Origin: Massilia sp. WG5
Lineage (GTDB): Bacteria; Pseudomonadota; Gammaproteobacteria; Burkholderiales; Burkholderiaceae_D
NCBI RefSeq assembly: GCF_001412595.2
Contig: NZ_CP012640.2
Span: 744,001 to 808,000 of the forward strand
DNA: 64,000 nt
Direction of reading: 5' to 3'
Shown here: positions 27,584 through 36,104 of the stretch, in pieces
Position numbering within the stretch: position 1 is the first letter of the stretch
Layout: each line of letters starts with the position of its first letter
Notes under the pieces: generated by a model
The model's database searches: none
The model's input: the letters and a program-made list of their open reading frames with translations, nothing else
What the model was told of the DNA's origin: nothing
Program-made: the position numbers and the translations under genes

Positions 27584-28770
27584 TGGATATTCCCCGCCAG
27601 GTCGAAGATCGGGAGGTACATCAAGACCACGATGCCGCCGATCATGGCGCCGATGACGATCATGAGGATGGGCTCGAACAGCTTGGTGAAGCGTTCAATC
27701 CAGCGCGCCAGCTCTTCCTCGTAGAATCCGGCGATCCGCTCCATCATCTCGCCCATCTGGCCGGTACGTTCGCCGACCCGCATCATGCGCGCCGCCACGG
27801 GGGTCGTCAGACCGCAGCGCTCCATGGACAGCGAGATCGCATGTCCTTCGCCGATATGGTCAGCCGCCCTGGCCAACTGGGCGCGCATCTGCGTCTGCAG
27901 CAGCGCGCCGGCCATCGGCAGCGCGGTCGCGACCGGCAGCCCGCCGCGCAGCAGCATGCCGAGGGTGCGGTAGACCCGCGACAGGTAGAACAGCCGCAGG
28001 CGCTCGCCGAGCGCCGGCAGTTTCCACACGCGCCGCTGGCACCAGGCCCTGACGGGACCAAGGCGCGCGGCGTAGGCGGCGGCGGCGAGGCAGGCGCCGG
28101 CGGACCCGAGGATAGCCAGCCGGTTCTCGCCGAGGAACCGCCCTGCCCCCATCAGCAGGCGCGAGGCCCAGGGCAGCTCGCCGCCGATGTCGGCGTAGAC
28201 CATGCTGAAGCGCGGCACCACGTACATCATCAGGAAGGTCGTCACCAGCACCCCCACGACGGCCAGGACTGCCGGATAGATCGAGGCGCCCACCAGGTGG
28301 CTCCGGAGGCGGTCGACCTGTCCCTGGTATTCGATGTAGCGGCCGAGCGCCTCTTCCAGCGCGCCGGTGCGCTCGCTGGCGCGCAAGGTGGCGACGTACA
28401 GGGGCGGGATCGCCGCGCCGCCGTGCTCGATGGCATAGGACAGCGGCCGGCCTTCGTACAGGAGCCCAACGATTCGCCGGAGCACGCGCGCCACTTCCGG
28501 CCGGCTTTCCTTGTCGGCAAGGGTCTCCAGGGCTTCGACGACGGCGAGGCCAGCCCGGAGCAGCGCCAGCAGCTCCTGGCTGAACAGGGCGAGCGGGAAG
28601 CGCGGCGCGCGGCGTCCCGGCATGGTCCGCCAGGCCGCCCTGGCCCGCAGCGACAGCAGGACCAGTCCCTGTCCCGCCACTTGCCGGAGGGCGTCGTCGC
28701 GGTCGACGGCGTCGATGTCGAGGATCGCGATATCGGCGCCGCCGCGGATCACCTTGGCGTCGAACTTCAT
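27580..28770 (-). CDS. gspF: type II secretion/type IV pilus inner-membrane protein F (PilC/GspF)
   Basis: A 396-residue polytopic platform protein with two GspF repeats, the first about 60-185 and the second about 260-385. Three helices are seen (ASIYPAVLAVVGVLVTTFLM, an internal one and EPILMIVIGAMIGGIVVLMY). Family motifs include FSQELLALLRAGLAVVEALE and MMRVGERTGQMGEMMERIA. It is the first gene of the secretion sub-operon, 156 bases after the SCO gene. Confidence 0.95.
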
Positions 28771-28882
28771 CGCGGCACCCTGGTGCCGGCGAACGCTACG
28801 CGACGGTCTTGACGGTAAGGACGGCGATGCATGACAGGCCCGCTTTTGTGGATCGGCATGCAGCCAATGTACTAAATCACGC

Positions 28883-28944
28883 CGTATGCGCCCCTAGACG
28901 GCGAACCCTATTTCCGCCTACAGGATTCACCGTATTTCCCCTAC
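28883..28944. repeat. three imperfect direct repeats with 24-base period upstream of the secretion operon
   Basis: TAT triplets at 28885, 28909 and 28933 are exactly 24 bases apart. Each is followed by a pyrimidine-rich block ending in CCTA: TATGCGCCCCTAG, TATTTCCGCCTAC and TATTTCCCCTAC. They lie about 110-175 bases upstream of the gspF start and run into the 3' end of the SCO gene. The spacing suggests a multi-site operator; the binding protein is unknown, and the NarL-type regulator of the block is a candidate. Confidence 0.4.
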
Positions 28945-29589
28945 TGCGACAGCGCCGGCCACGCGTACGGCCGGTGCCGCCCTCAGCTCGTCGAGGAGCT
29001 GTGCGGCGCTCGGGAAGCCCTCCAGCCGCACCCAGGCGCCGCCGTGTCCCGGGCGCACCAGCGTCACCGGAGCATGGTTCATCTTGTCGCCGCGATACAG
29101 GTCGAAGGCGCTCTGCGCGGCTGCGCTGGCATCGACGCTGCCGGTATAGAAGCGCCAGTCCGGACCGGCGCCGAACTTCCGGGCATAGGCCCGCAGCACC
29201 GCCGGGGTGTCGTTCAGGGGATCGAGCGAGATCGAGATCATGAGGACGCGCTCACCGTGCGCCAGTTTCGCCTGTACTTCGGCGAAGGTCCGGCTGGCGA
29301 TCGGACAGACCGCCGAGCAGGTGGTGAACACGAAATTCAGGAGCACCGGACCGTCGAAGGCCAGTTCATCCGCCAGGGAGACCCGCTTGCCGTCGGCGCG
29401 GGTGAGCGCAATCGGCGCGGCCGCGGGGCGGTACAGGCCGGCGCTGCGCGCAAGCGCCGGCGGCGATGCCGGCGCAGCATGCGGCGCCCCCGGATGGCAG
29501 AGCGCCGCCGGCGGCATCAGCGCGGCCTGCAGCAGCACGGCAGCACCCAGCCGCCGGCCGCGGCCGGAACCTGGAAAGAACATAGTCAT
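28927..29589 (-). CDS. SCO1/SenC-family copper chaperone
   Basis: A 220-residue periplasmic thioredoxin-fold protein delivering copper, classically to CuA of cytochrome oxidase. After an N-terminal signal it has the copper-binding CxxxC in FTTCSAVCPI and the distal histidine in KMNHAPVTLV. The ATG at 29589 follows GGAGG closely. It sits inside the multicopper block rather than with the oxidase genes at 11-17 kb, so it may metallate the neighbouring cupredoxin proteins. Confidence 0.9.
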   Translation of the reverse strand: MTMFFPGSGRGRRLGAAVLLQAALMPPAALCHPGAPHAAPASPPALARSAGLYRPAAAPIALTRADGKRVSLADELAFDGPVLLNFVFTTCSAVCPIASRTFAEVQAKLAHGERVLMISISLDPLNDTPAVLRAYARKFGAGPDWRFYTGSVDASAAAQSAFDLYRGDKMNHAPVTLVRPGHGGAWVRLEGFPSAAQLLDELRAAPAVRVAGAVAVGEIR

Positions 29590-29622
29590 GACATCCTCCG
29601 TACAGACGAGGGGTTGGCGGGC

Positions 29623-31230
29623 TCACGGGCTCGCGGCGGCCACGGATGCGCTCACCGGTTCCACGGCGCCGCCCACGTAGACTTCGTGCGCCGCCACCCG
29701 CATGTCACGGCCGAGGCTGAGATGCGGGTGCATGGAAGGCAGTACCGTGACATTGATACTGTGTTCGACCAGTTCGAGGAAATACTCGCGCGAAAAACTG
29801 TCCAGCATGTGCATCATCGCTTCGCCGACCATCGACAGTGCGAACAAGGCGTCGACCTGCACCTCTTCTTCTTCGCCGGCGAAGATGGCGCGCGCCTTCA
29901 GCCAGTCGCGTGCGCGCCGCACGCGGCGCTCGTGTTCCGGGCCGCTGTCCCAGCGCGAGACCAGCACGGCGCGCTGCCAGGACGGCGGCGGCGCCGGCGC
30001 CAGGGACCCGGCAAGGTACAGCGGCCGGTCCGGAGGCGGCGTCAGCCCTTCCAGCCCGTGCCCGTCCAGCCACAGCACGGTGGCCGCATCGCCGTCGCGG
30101 CCCGGGCGCTGGCCGGCGGCAGGCTGCGCCGCCAGCACCTGGTCGGCGACCTCGACGCCGCCAGCCGCGAGCGCGCGGCGCAGCGCATCCGCTGCGGCCT
30201 GCGCGAGCGGATCGCCGGCGCGGTAGACCTGGGTTACGCGACCACGCGCATGCTGGGCGGCCAGCTGCTGCGCGATGCCTTCCGCTTCGAGCCGGATGCC
30301 GTCCGAAAAATAGATCGTGTACGCATTCGGCAGCGCGGACGCCGGCAGCAGGGTCTGGGGCAGGATGCAGGGCAGCTTGCGCCGCTCGCCGAAGGCGTGC
30401 ACCGGCGTCCAGTCCTGGTCGCCCAGCCCGGACACCAGGGCGAATACGGGCTGCGTCCGGTACAAGCGTTCGAGCTGTCCGCCCCATTGCGCGGGCGCGC
30501 CTTCGAGCTGCCAGACATGTGGCACCCAGCGTCGGTATGCACGCTGCATGCGCATGGCGCCAGCGTTGCGCCGGGCCGGCTCGGAGCGCACCGCCGCGTT
30601 CTTGTCGCGGATGAAGGCGTCCAGCACCGCCAGCAGCGCCGCGCGCCGCGCCGGGGCCACGCCAGGCTGGATCACGGTGGCAAGATGCACGTCCTCGCCG
30701 TCCACGCCTTCCGGCGGCGTGGCGCCGAGCACGTGCAGGTAGGCGCCCAGGTCGCGCATGTCGGCCGGGCCCAGCGGATAGTGCGGCATCAGTCCGCCGA
30801 GCGGCCGCCCGTTCACGTCGATACCGCTGCGTACTGCGGCTGCCAGGCTTCGCTCGTCATACGGCGGCCGCTGGGGCTTGCCGATCTGGTGGGCGATGCG
30901 CGGGGTTGGCGCCGCCGGCGCGCGCTCCTGGAACAGGTCGTTTGCCGTGATCGGGCGCACCACGAAGGCGCCTTCCGCGGTGCCGAAGCCGCTGCGCCGG
31001 TGGCATTGGCTGCAGGCCGCTTCCTGCCCCGTCAGCACCGCGCCGTTCAGGCCCATGCCACGTACCGGCCTGCCGTCGCGGGTGAGCCCTTCGCGGTAGA
31101 TCCGCTCCCCCGCCGCGGCGTCGCCGGCTGGCGCGGCGGCGGACGCCGGCGCCCCCGCCAGGCCCGGCCCGAGCAGGAGGAAAGCCGCCAGCACGGCGGC
31201 GCAACGCAGGCCATGTGGGAAGATGTGCAT
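29623..31230 (-). CDS. cytochrome c fused to a periplasmic binding-protein-like domain
   Basis: A 535-residue exported protein. A signal peptide (to about 33) is followed by a cytochrome c domain with one heme site CSQCHRRSG and a likely methionine ligand in GGLMPHYPLGPADM (domain about 35-170). The remaining about 360 residues resemble a type 1 periplasmic binding protein of the branched-chain amino acid/ABC family (AYRRWVPHVWQLEG, CILPQTLLPASALPN, DALFALSMVGEAMMHML). The fusion is unusual and suggests ligand-linked electron transfer or a redox sensor. Eight bases follow the protease stop. Confidence 0.85.
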   Translation of the reverse strand: MHIFPHGLRCAAVLAAFLLLGPGLAGAPASAAAPAGDAAAGERIYREGLTRDGRPVRGMGLNGAVLTGQEAACSQCHRRSGFGTAEGAFVVRPITANDLFQERAPAAPTPRIAHQIGKPQRPPYDERSLAAAVRSGIDVNGRPLGGLMPHYPLGPADMRDLGAYLHVLGATPPEGVDGEDVHLATVIQPGVAPARRAALLAVLDAFIRDKNAAVRSEPARRNAGAMRMQRAYRRWVPHVWQLEGAPAQWGGQLERLYRTQPVFALVSGLGDQDWTPVHAFGERRKLPCILPQTLLPASALPNAYTIYFSDGIRLEAEGIAQQLAAQHARGRVTQVYRAGDPLAQAAADALRRALAAGGVEVADQVLAAQPAAGQRPGRDGDAATVLWLDGHGLEGLTPPPDRPLYLAGSLAPAPPPSWQRAVLVSRWDSGPEHERRVRRARDWLKARAIFAGEEEEVQVDALFALSMVGEAMMHMLDSFSREYFLELVEHSINVTVLPSMHPHLSLGRDMRVAAHEVYVGGAVEPVSASVAAASP

Positions 31231-31237
31231 CGCCGCC

Positions 31238-33475
31238 TCACTGGACCTTGACCGTCACCGTGGCACTGTTCGACCACTGTCCCATGGTGTTTTTCACACG
31301 GTAGGTAAAGGTTTCCGTGCCGCTGAAACGCAGCGCCGGCGTATACGCGATCGTGCCGTTGCTGCCGACCCTGGCGGTGCCGCCCTTTGCGGGAGCACTT
31401 ACGATCTCGACGGTGGCGGCCGCGATCGTTCCGCCGTTCGCATTGTCGTTGGCGAGAACGGCAAGGCTCCGGGCGGCATACGGCGAGCTGCGGTAGACCG
31501 GCGCAGTGTAGCTGTCCGCCACCGCAACCGGCGGCTTGGTGGCGGCGGGCTGGACCGTCAGGCTGACGCTGGTCACGGCGCTGCTTGCCGCGGCATCGGC
31601 TGCCCGGTAGCTGAAACCGTCGGCGCCGCTGTAGCCGGCAGCCGGGGTATAGCGGAAGCTGCCGGCCGGGTCGAGCACCAGGGTGCCGTGCGCCGGCGCG
31701 CCCACCAGCACCGCGTGCATGGCGTCGCCGTCGGCGTCGCGGTCGTTGCCCAGCACGCCCGGGGCGGCGACACTGAGGACCTTGCCGGCGCCGGTGGTAT
31801 AGCTGTCGGCGTTCGCCACCGGCGCGCTATTCAGCGCGGCGACGGTGACGGTAAATCCCTGCGTAGCCAGCAATCCGCGCGGATCGGCCACCTGCGCCAC
31901 TGCGCCGTTCGCGCCTGTCTGGGCATGCGTCGGCACCCAGGAGATCAGGCCGGTCGCCGCGTCGATGCTCATCCCGGCCGGCGCGCTCTTCAGGCTGTAG
32001 GCCAGGGCGCCGCCGTCCGCATCGCTGGCCTGCAGCGCGTACTGGTAGCGCTGCCCTTCGACTGCCGTGGCGGGCGCGGTCGAGGTGATGACCGGTGCGG
32101 CGCCACCGGCGCGGGACGCCAGCAGCTCGCGGGCTGCGCCCACGTCCACGATGCCGTAGCCGTACTGGTTGTCGGCGCCGGGCTCGCCGAGGTCGCGCGC
32201 ACTGTCGATCAGGGCGGTTTCGATGGTCGCCATCGGCGCCGCCGGAAACGCGGACGCCAGCAGCGCCAGCGCGCCGGCGACGTGGGGCGCGGCGAACGAG
32301 GTGCCGCTCACCGTGGCGTACAACGGCAGGCCGCCGAAGGACAGGTCGGTGCTCACCACGTTGACGCCGGGCGCCACCAGCTTCGGGAACACGCCGCCGT
32401 CGCAGGCCGAGGGTCCGCGGCTGCTGTACGGGTCGAGCGCGAGAGCGGCATCGAGCGAGCCGACCCCGATCGCGCCGGGGTTCGACGCCGGGCTGACGGC
32501 CGTCGCCGGGTCCGGCCCGTTATTGCCGCCAGCGAAGACGATGGAGATGCCGGCCGCCTTGAGGGCCAGGATGTCGTCCGCGAACTCCGTGTTGCAGCTG
32601 CCGGGCGCGATCCCGTTCAGGCCCCACGAGGCGTTGACCACGTTGGGGGCGTCCAGGGTGGCGACGTTGCCGTCGGGGTCGAGCAGCCACTGGAAAGCGA
32701 GGTGGATCCTGCTCATGGTGCCGTTGCCGCTGTCGTCGAATACCCTGGCCGCGATCCAGCGCGCACCGGGCGCCATGCCGACCGGGACACCGCTTGCGGA
32801 AGCGCCGACCATCAGCCCCATGGTCTGGGTGCCGTGGCCATTGGCGTCGTAGGGCGTGGCGTGCTGGCTGTAGGGATCGTACCAGCTGTTGGCGCCGCCG
32901 CGCCAGCTGGCCGCCAGGTCGGGATGGCTCGCATCGACCCCGGTGTCGAGGCTGGCGACCACGGCGCCGCCGCCGTTCAGGCCCATGGCCCAGAGGGCGG
33001 GAGCCGCGACGGCGTCGAGGTTCCAGCTCCCCGACGGGACGGCAGCCGCTTTCGGCGCGCTCGCGAACGGGACCGGACCGTCGTAGCCGATCCGGCCCAC
33101 CAGCGGATTGCGCGCCAGTTCCTGCACCGCCCATACCGGCAGCGTGACGGCCACCGCGTTGACGATCCAGAGCTGTTGCAGGCTCGCGATGCCGAACTGC
33201 GCAAGCAGCGGCGTCAGCCTGGCGGCGCTGGCGGCGCCGCGCGACTTGAGCGCCTTGAACACCGCGTTGTCGCGCTTGCGGCGGTCGCTCACCCTGAAGC
33301 CCGACAGGTCGAGGCGATCGGGCATCTGGATGATGACCGGCAGCCGGTCCGACGAGGTGCGCTCCGCGATCTTCGCCGCGAGTTCGGGCGTCAGCACGCC
33401 GGCGCCGGCCGGCGGCGCCAGCATGGATGCCAGCAGGCCGGCAGCCAGACCGTACCGATACGGTTTTCTCATCAT
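31238..33475 (-). CDS. secreted S8 (subtilisin-like) serine protease with Ig/cadherin-like repeats
   Basis: A 745-residue exported protease. Signal peptide to about 25, an inhibitor-like propeptide, then the catalytic triad: D177 (SLDTGVD), H214 (NGHGTQT) and S393 (GTSFAAPH). The C-terminal half holds a putative-Ig domain (about 465-540) and two cadherin/VCBS-like repeats, ending in a module also found at the end of the neighbouring 33959-36097 protein. It may process the other exported proteins of the block or degrade external protein. Tandem ATGs (33475, 33472) follow AGGAG. Confidence 0.92.
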   Translation of the reverse strand: MMRKPYRYGLAAGLLASMLAPPAGAGVLTPELAAKIAERTSSDRLPVIIQMPDRLDLSGFRVSDRRKRDNAVFKALKSRGAASAARLTPLLAQFGIASLQQLWIVNAVAVTLPVWAVQELARNPLVGRIGYDGPVPFASAPKAAAVPSGSWNLDAVAAPALWAMGLNGGGAVVASLDTGVDASHPDLAASWRGGANSWYDPYSQHATPYDANGHGTQTMGLMVGASASGVPVGMAPGARWIAARVFDDSGNGTMSRIHLAFQWLLDPDGNVATLDAPNVVNASWGLNGIAPGSCNTEFADDILALKAAGISIVFAGGNNGPDPATAVSPASNPGAIGVGSLDAALALDPYSSRGPSACDGGVFPKLVAPGVNVVSTDLSFGGLPLYATVSGTSFAAPHVAGALALLASAFPAAPMATIETALIDSARDLGEPGADNQYGYGIVDVGAARELLASRAGGAAPVITSTAPATAVEGQRYQYALQASDADGGALAYSLKSAPAGMSIDAATGLISWVPTHAQTGANGAVAQVADPRGLLATQGFTVTVAALNSAPVANADSYTTGAGKVLSVAAPGVLGNDRDADGDAMHAVLVGAPAHGTLVLDPAGSFRYTPAAGYSGADGFSYRAADAAASSAVTSVSLTVQPAATKPPVAVADSYTAPVYRSSPYAARSLAVLANDNANGGTIAAATVEIVSAPAKGGTARVGSNGTIAYTPALRFSGTETFTYRVKNTMGQWSNSATVTVKVQ

Positions 33476-33481
33476 CTTCTC

Positions 33482-33949
33482 CTATTCGACCTGCAGCCGG
33501 GCCAGTGGCTGGCCGTCGACCGCGAGCTGCACCGTTTCGCCCGCCTTGACCGCGTGACCCGGGTTGACGAACAGGACAAAGTAATCGCGGTCCTGGTACA
33601 GCACGTGGTTGCGGGCGGTCTGGCGCATCGGCCCGATGACGGGCGATTCCGGCACGCCCAGGGCCGCATGCCGGCGCGGGTCGAGCAGCTGCACCTTTTT
33701 CTTCGGGTCCAGCAGCACGGCCGCCTTGGCCGGATCGGTCACGCGGTAGCGCAGATCGAGCATGGAGCCGTGCGCGGTCAGGTGCAGGCCGTGCACGGCG
33801 ATGCCGAGCGAATCCTGCACCGCCGCCTGGTCGGCCGGCGCGGGCGATGCCGGCACGGCCGGCGCCGATGCGCAAGCCGACAGCGTCGCCATGCCGGCCA
33901 GGCAGGCCGCGGCGGCGAAGCGGCGCAGACAAGGCTGGGGTCGGTTCAT
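33482..33949 (-). CDS. hypothetical exported lipoprotein
   Basis: A 155-residue protein with a lipoprotein signal ending LSACAS, a short Pro/Ala linker and a compact domain (GIAVHGLHLTAHGSMLDLRYR ... KAGETVQLAVDG). I recognise no family. A good ribosome site (AGGAG) precedes the ATG. It lies six bases before the protease gene and ten after the cupredoxin gene, so it is part of the operon. A role as outer-membrane anchor or chaperone for the exported proteins is possible but unsupported. Confidence 0.78.
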   Translation of the reverse strand: MNRPQPCLRRFAAAACLAGMATLSACASAPAVPASPAPADQAAVQDSLGIAVHGLHLTAHGSMLDLRYRVTDPAKAAVLLDPKKKVQLLDPRRHAALGVPESPVIGPMRQTARNHVLYQDRDYFVLFVNPGHAVKAGETVQLAVDGQPLARLQVE

Positions 33950-33958
33950 GGTCGTCTC

Positions 33959-36097
33959 CTATTGGACCTGGATGGTCACCGTGGCCCAGCCATTGCTGTT
34001 GGTGCTGCCCGACTCCTTGCCCAGTCGGTCCTTGACCCGGTATTCGAAGGTGTCGGTGCCGGTGAAGTTGTAGCGCGGTGTATAGGTGACGCCGGTGCCG
34101 CTGATGGTGACGGTGCCCCTCTGGGCCGTTGCAGTGCCGGACGTGCTGCCGCTCCCGGTGCTGCCCGGCTGGCGCACCCTCGCCACCGCCAGCGGCAGCT
34201 GGTTGGCCGCATCCATCGTCGCGCTGTCCGGGTCCGAGTCGTTGGCCGCCGGCGCCAGGGCCACCGGCTTGTACGCGCCGGCGCCGGTCTTGCAGACCTC
34301 GCTGCCCTGCCTCACGCGGAAGGTGCAGGGCGTCGCCTGGAACGCGTCGGGGGCCGCGACCGGCGCGCGGTTGCCGATCACCTGGATCGTCGCCAGCGTA
34401 TCGGCGCTCTGGAGCGCCGCGGCGCCGGTGCCGGTCTGGGCCCGGTAGGTCACGCGCAGTTCGTTGGTGCTGGTCGACGAGGTCAGCGTCAGGCCGCCGT
34501 TCGGATTCACGCCAACCCGGTTCGATGTGGTATTGCAGGCGCCGTTGACGACCGTACATTCCTTGATCTTCAGCGCGCTCATGGCCTGCCCGCCGGGCGC
34601 GCTGTCGTTGGCGAGCACGCCCGGCGCGGCCAGCGATTGGTTGCCGAGGCTGGCGGAGTGGGCGATCGCGGTAAAGCTGTCCGGCGCCCCCACCGGCGCC
34701 CCGCCGCCGCCCGCCTGGCTGGCCGTCAGCGTATATTGCTGGTCGGCGAACAGAGTCGGGGTGGTCTGGTCGGTGGCACGCAGGGTCAGCGCGTAGCTGC
34801 CTGCGGCCGGCGAGGGCCAGCTCACCAGGCCGGTGCCCGCCGCCACCGTCATGCCGGCCGGCGCGCCGCTCAGGCTGTACTGGACGGCGTGCCCCGCAGA
34901 GGCGGTCGCATGGGCCGCATAGCTGTACGGCGTGCCGACCGTGGCCGTGGTTGGCGGCACGGTGTCGAACACCGGCGGCGCTGCCACCGCGGGCGCGACC
35001 GCCAGCCGGAACTGCATGCCGCCGTTCGGGTTCCCGTTGCTGGTGTCATAGAAGCGGCTGTCGAACACCGCGAACCTGACCGTCTCGTCGGCGCTGGGGG
35101 AGACCGGCTTGAGCAGCACGTCGAGCGTCTTTGCCGGCGGCAGGAAGGCCGTGTACTGCTGGCGCGGATTCGACAGGAAGGGAACCGGATTGCCGTCCTC
35201 CGCGACCACCTGCCAGTACTGCCCGTTGATGGTCGGGACGTGCGATTTCAGGCCCGCATTGAGGAAGCGGATCAGCAGGTTGCTGCCGGCCGGCACGCCA
35301 GTCGCGCCTGGCGCCAGGGTCGGGACGACGAGCGGATCCAGGCCCGGTCCGGGAAACGGCGTGCCATTGATCAGGAAGAGCTTCGGGTGGTATTCGAGGG
35401 TGCTGCTGCGGGGGCTGCCCTTGCCCCCGTAGGCCCCGGAGGCGACGTCGGCATGCATCGCCGGATCGATCTCGCTGTAGACCAGCGTGACCTGGTTGGC
35501 GTACACGATGTTGGTGGCGCCGCTGCTGTAGGCGACCTTGCCGGTGCCGGCGTCCTTGGTCATGGCGCCGTACAGGCCCATCTGCACCTGGACCTGCGGA
35601 TGGGTGCCGCTGCTGTACAGGTAGGTGCCGGGCCGTATGCTGGCCCAGGTATAGGTGGCGGTCCCGCCGCCCGGCCCCGCCTCGCGGTCGAAGGAGCGGA
35701 CCCGCGCGGTGGTATTGCCGGCCGGGCGCGCGCCGGCGTAGGTGGTGACGCCGTCCGCGTCGAGCCAGACCGGCTGCATGGCTTCCTGCTTGACCTGGCT
35801 GGCGATGACCAGCGAAGTCGGCTCGGGCAAGGTATTGGTCAGGTGGACCACCAGCCCCTCCCCGGGTGGCACCGTCAGTGGCGGCCCGGGCACGGTGACC
35901 GGGGCGTCGCAGGCGGCCGGTGCGGTACTGCCGGTGCCGCACAGCGCATAGCCCCACATCGGCACGCCGGCAACCGTGGCGGTGCCGGTCTGCAGCCAGT
36001 ATTCGACGGCGCCGGCGCCGCCGCTCCATCCCCCGAGTCCGGCCAGCGCCAGCAGCACGGCCGCGGTACGGATCGATGTCGATCGCTTCTCGTTCAT
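33959..36097 (-). CDS. multicopper-oxidase-like cupredoxin protein with Ig-like C-terminal domains
   Basis: A 712-residue exported protein. Signal peptide (to about 30), two to three cupredoxin-like domains (about 35-370), a putative-Ig domain (about 378-460) and two VCBS/cadherin-like domains. The cupredoxin segment keeps the framework GTYLYSS..H...VQMGLYGA, but the HxH and HCH copper motifs of active oxidases are missing, so it is probably non-catalytic or binds copper differently. The ATG at 36097 (AGGA upstream) is preferred over a frame start at 36124 inside the upstream gene. Third of three paralogous cupredoxin genes. Confidence 0.85.
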   Translation of the reverse strand: MNEKRSTSIRTAAVLLALAGLGGWSGGAGAVEYWLQTGTATVAGVPMWGYALCGTGSTAPAACDAPVTVPGPPLTVPPGEGLVVHLTNTLPEPTSLVIASQVKQEAMQPVWLDADGVTTYAGARPAGNTTARVRSFDREAGPGGGTATYTWASIRPGTYLYSSGTHPQVQVQMGLYGAMTKDAGTGKVAYSSGATNIVYANQVTLVYSEIDPAMHADVASGAYGGKGSPRSSTLEYHPKLFLINGTPFPGPGLDPLVVPTLAPGATGVPAGSNLLIRFLNAGLKSHVPTINGQYWQVVAEDGNPVPFLSNPRQQYTAFLPPAKTLDVLLKPVSPSADETVRFAVFDSRFYDTSNGNPNGGMQFRLAVAPAVAAPPVFDTVPPTTATVGTPYSYAAHATASAGHAVQYSLSGAPAGMTVAAGTGLVSWPSPAAGSYALTLRATDQTTPTLFADQQYTLTASQAGGGGAPVGAPDSFTAIAHSASLGNQSLAAPGVLANDSAPGGQAMSALKIKECTVVNGACNTTSNRVGVNPNGGLTLTSSTSTNELRVTYRAQTGTGAAALQSADTLATIQVIGNRAPVAAPDAFQATPCTFRVRQGSEVCKTGAGAYKPVALAPAANDSDPDSATMDAANQLPLAVARVRQPGSTGSGSTSGTATAQRGTVTISGTGVTYTPRYNFTGTDTFEYRVKDRLGKESGSTNSNGWATVTIQVQ

Positions 36098-36104
36098 GAC
36101 GTCC

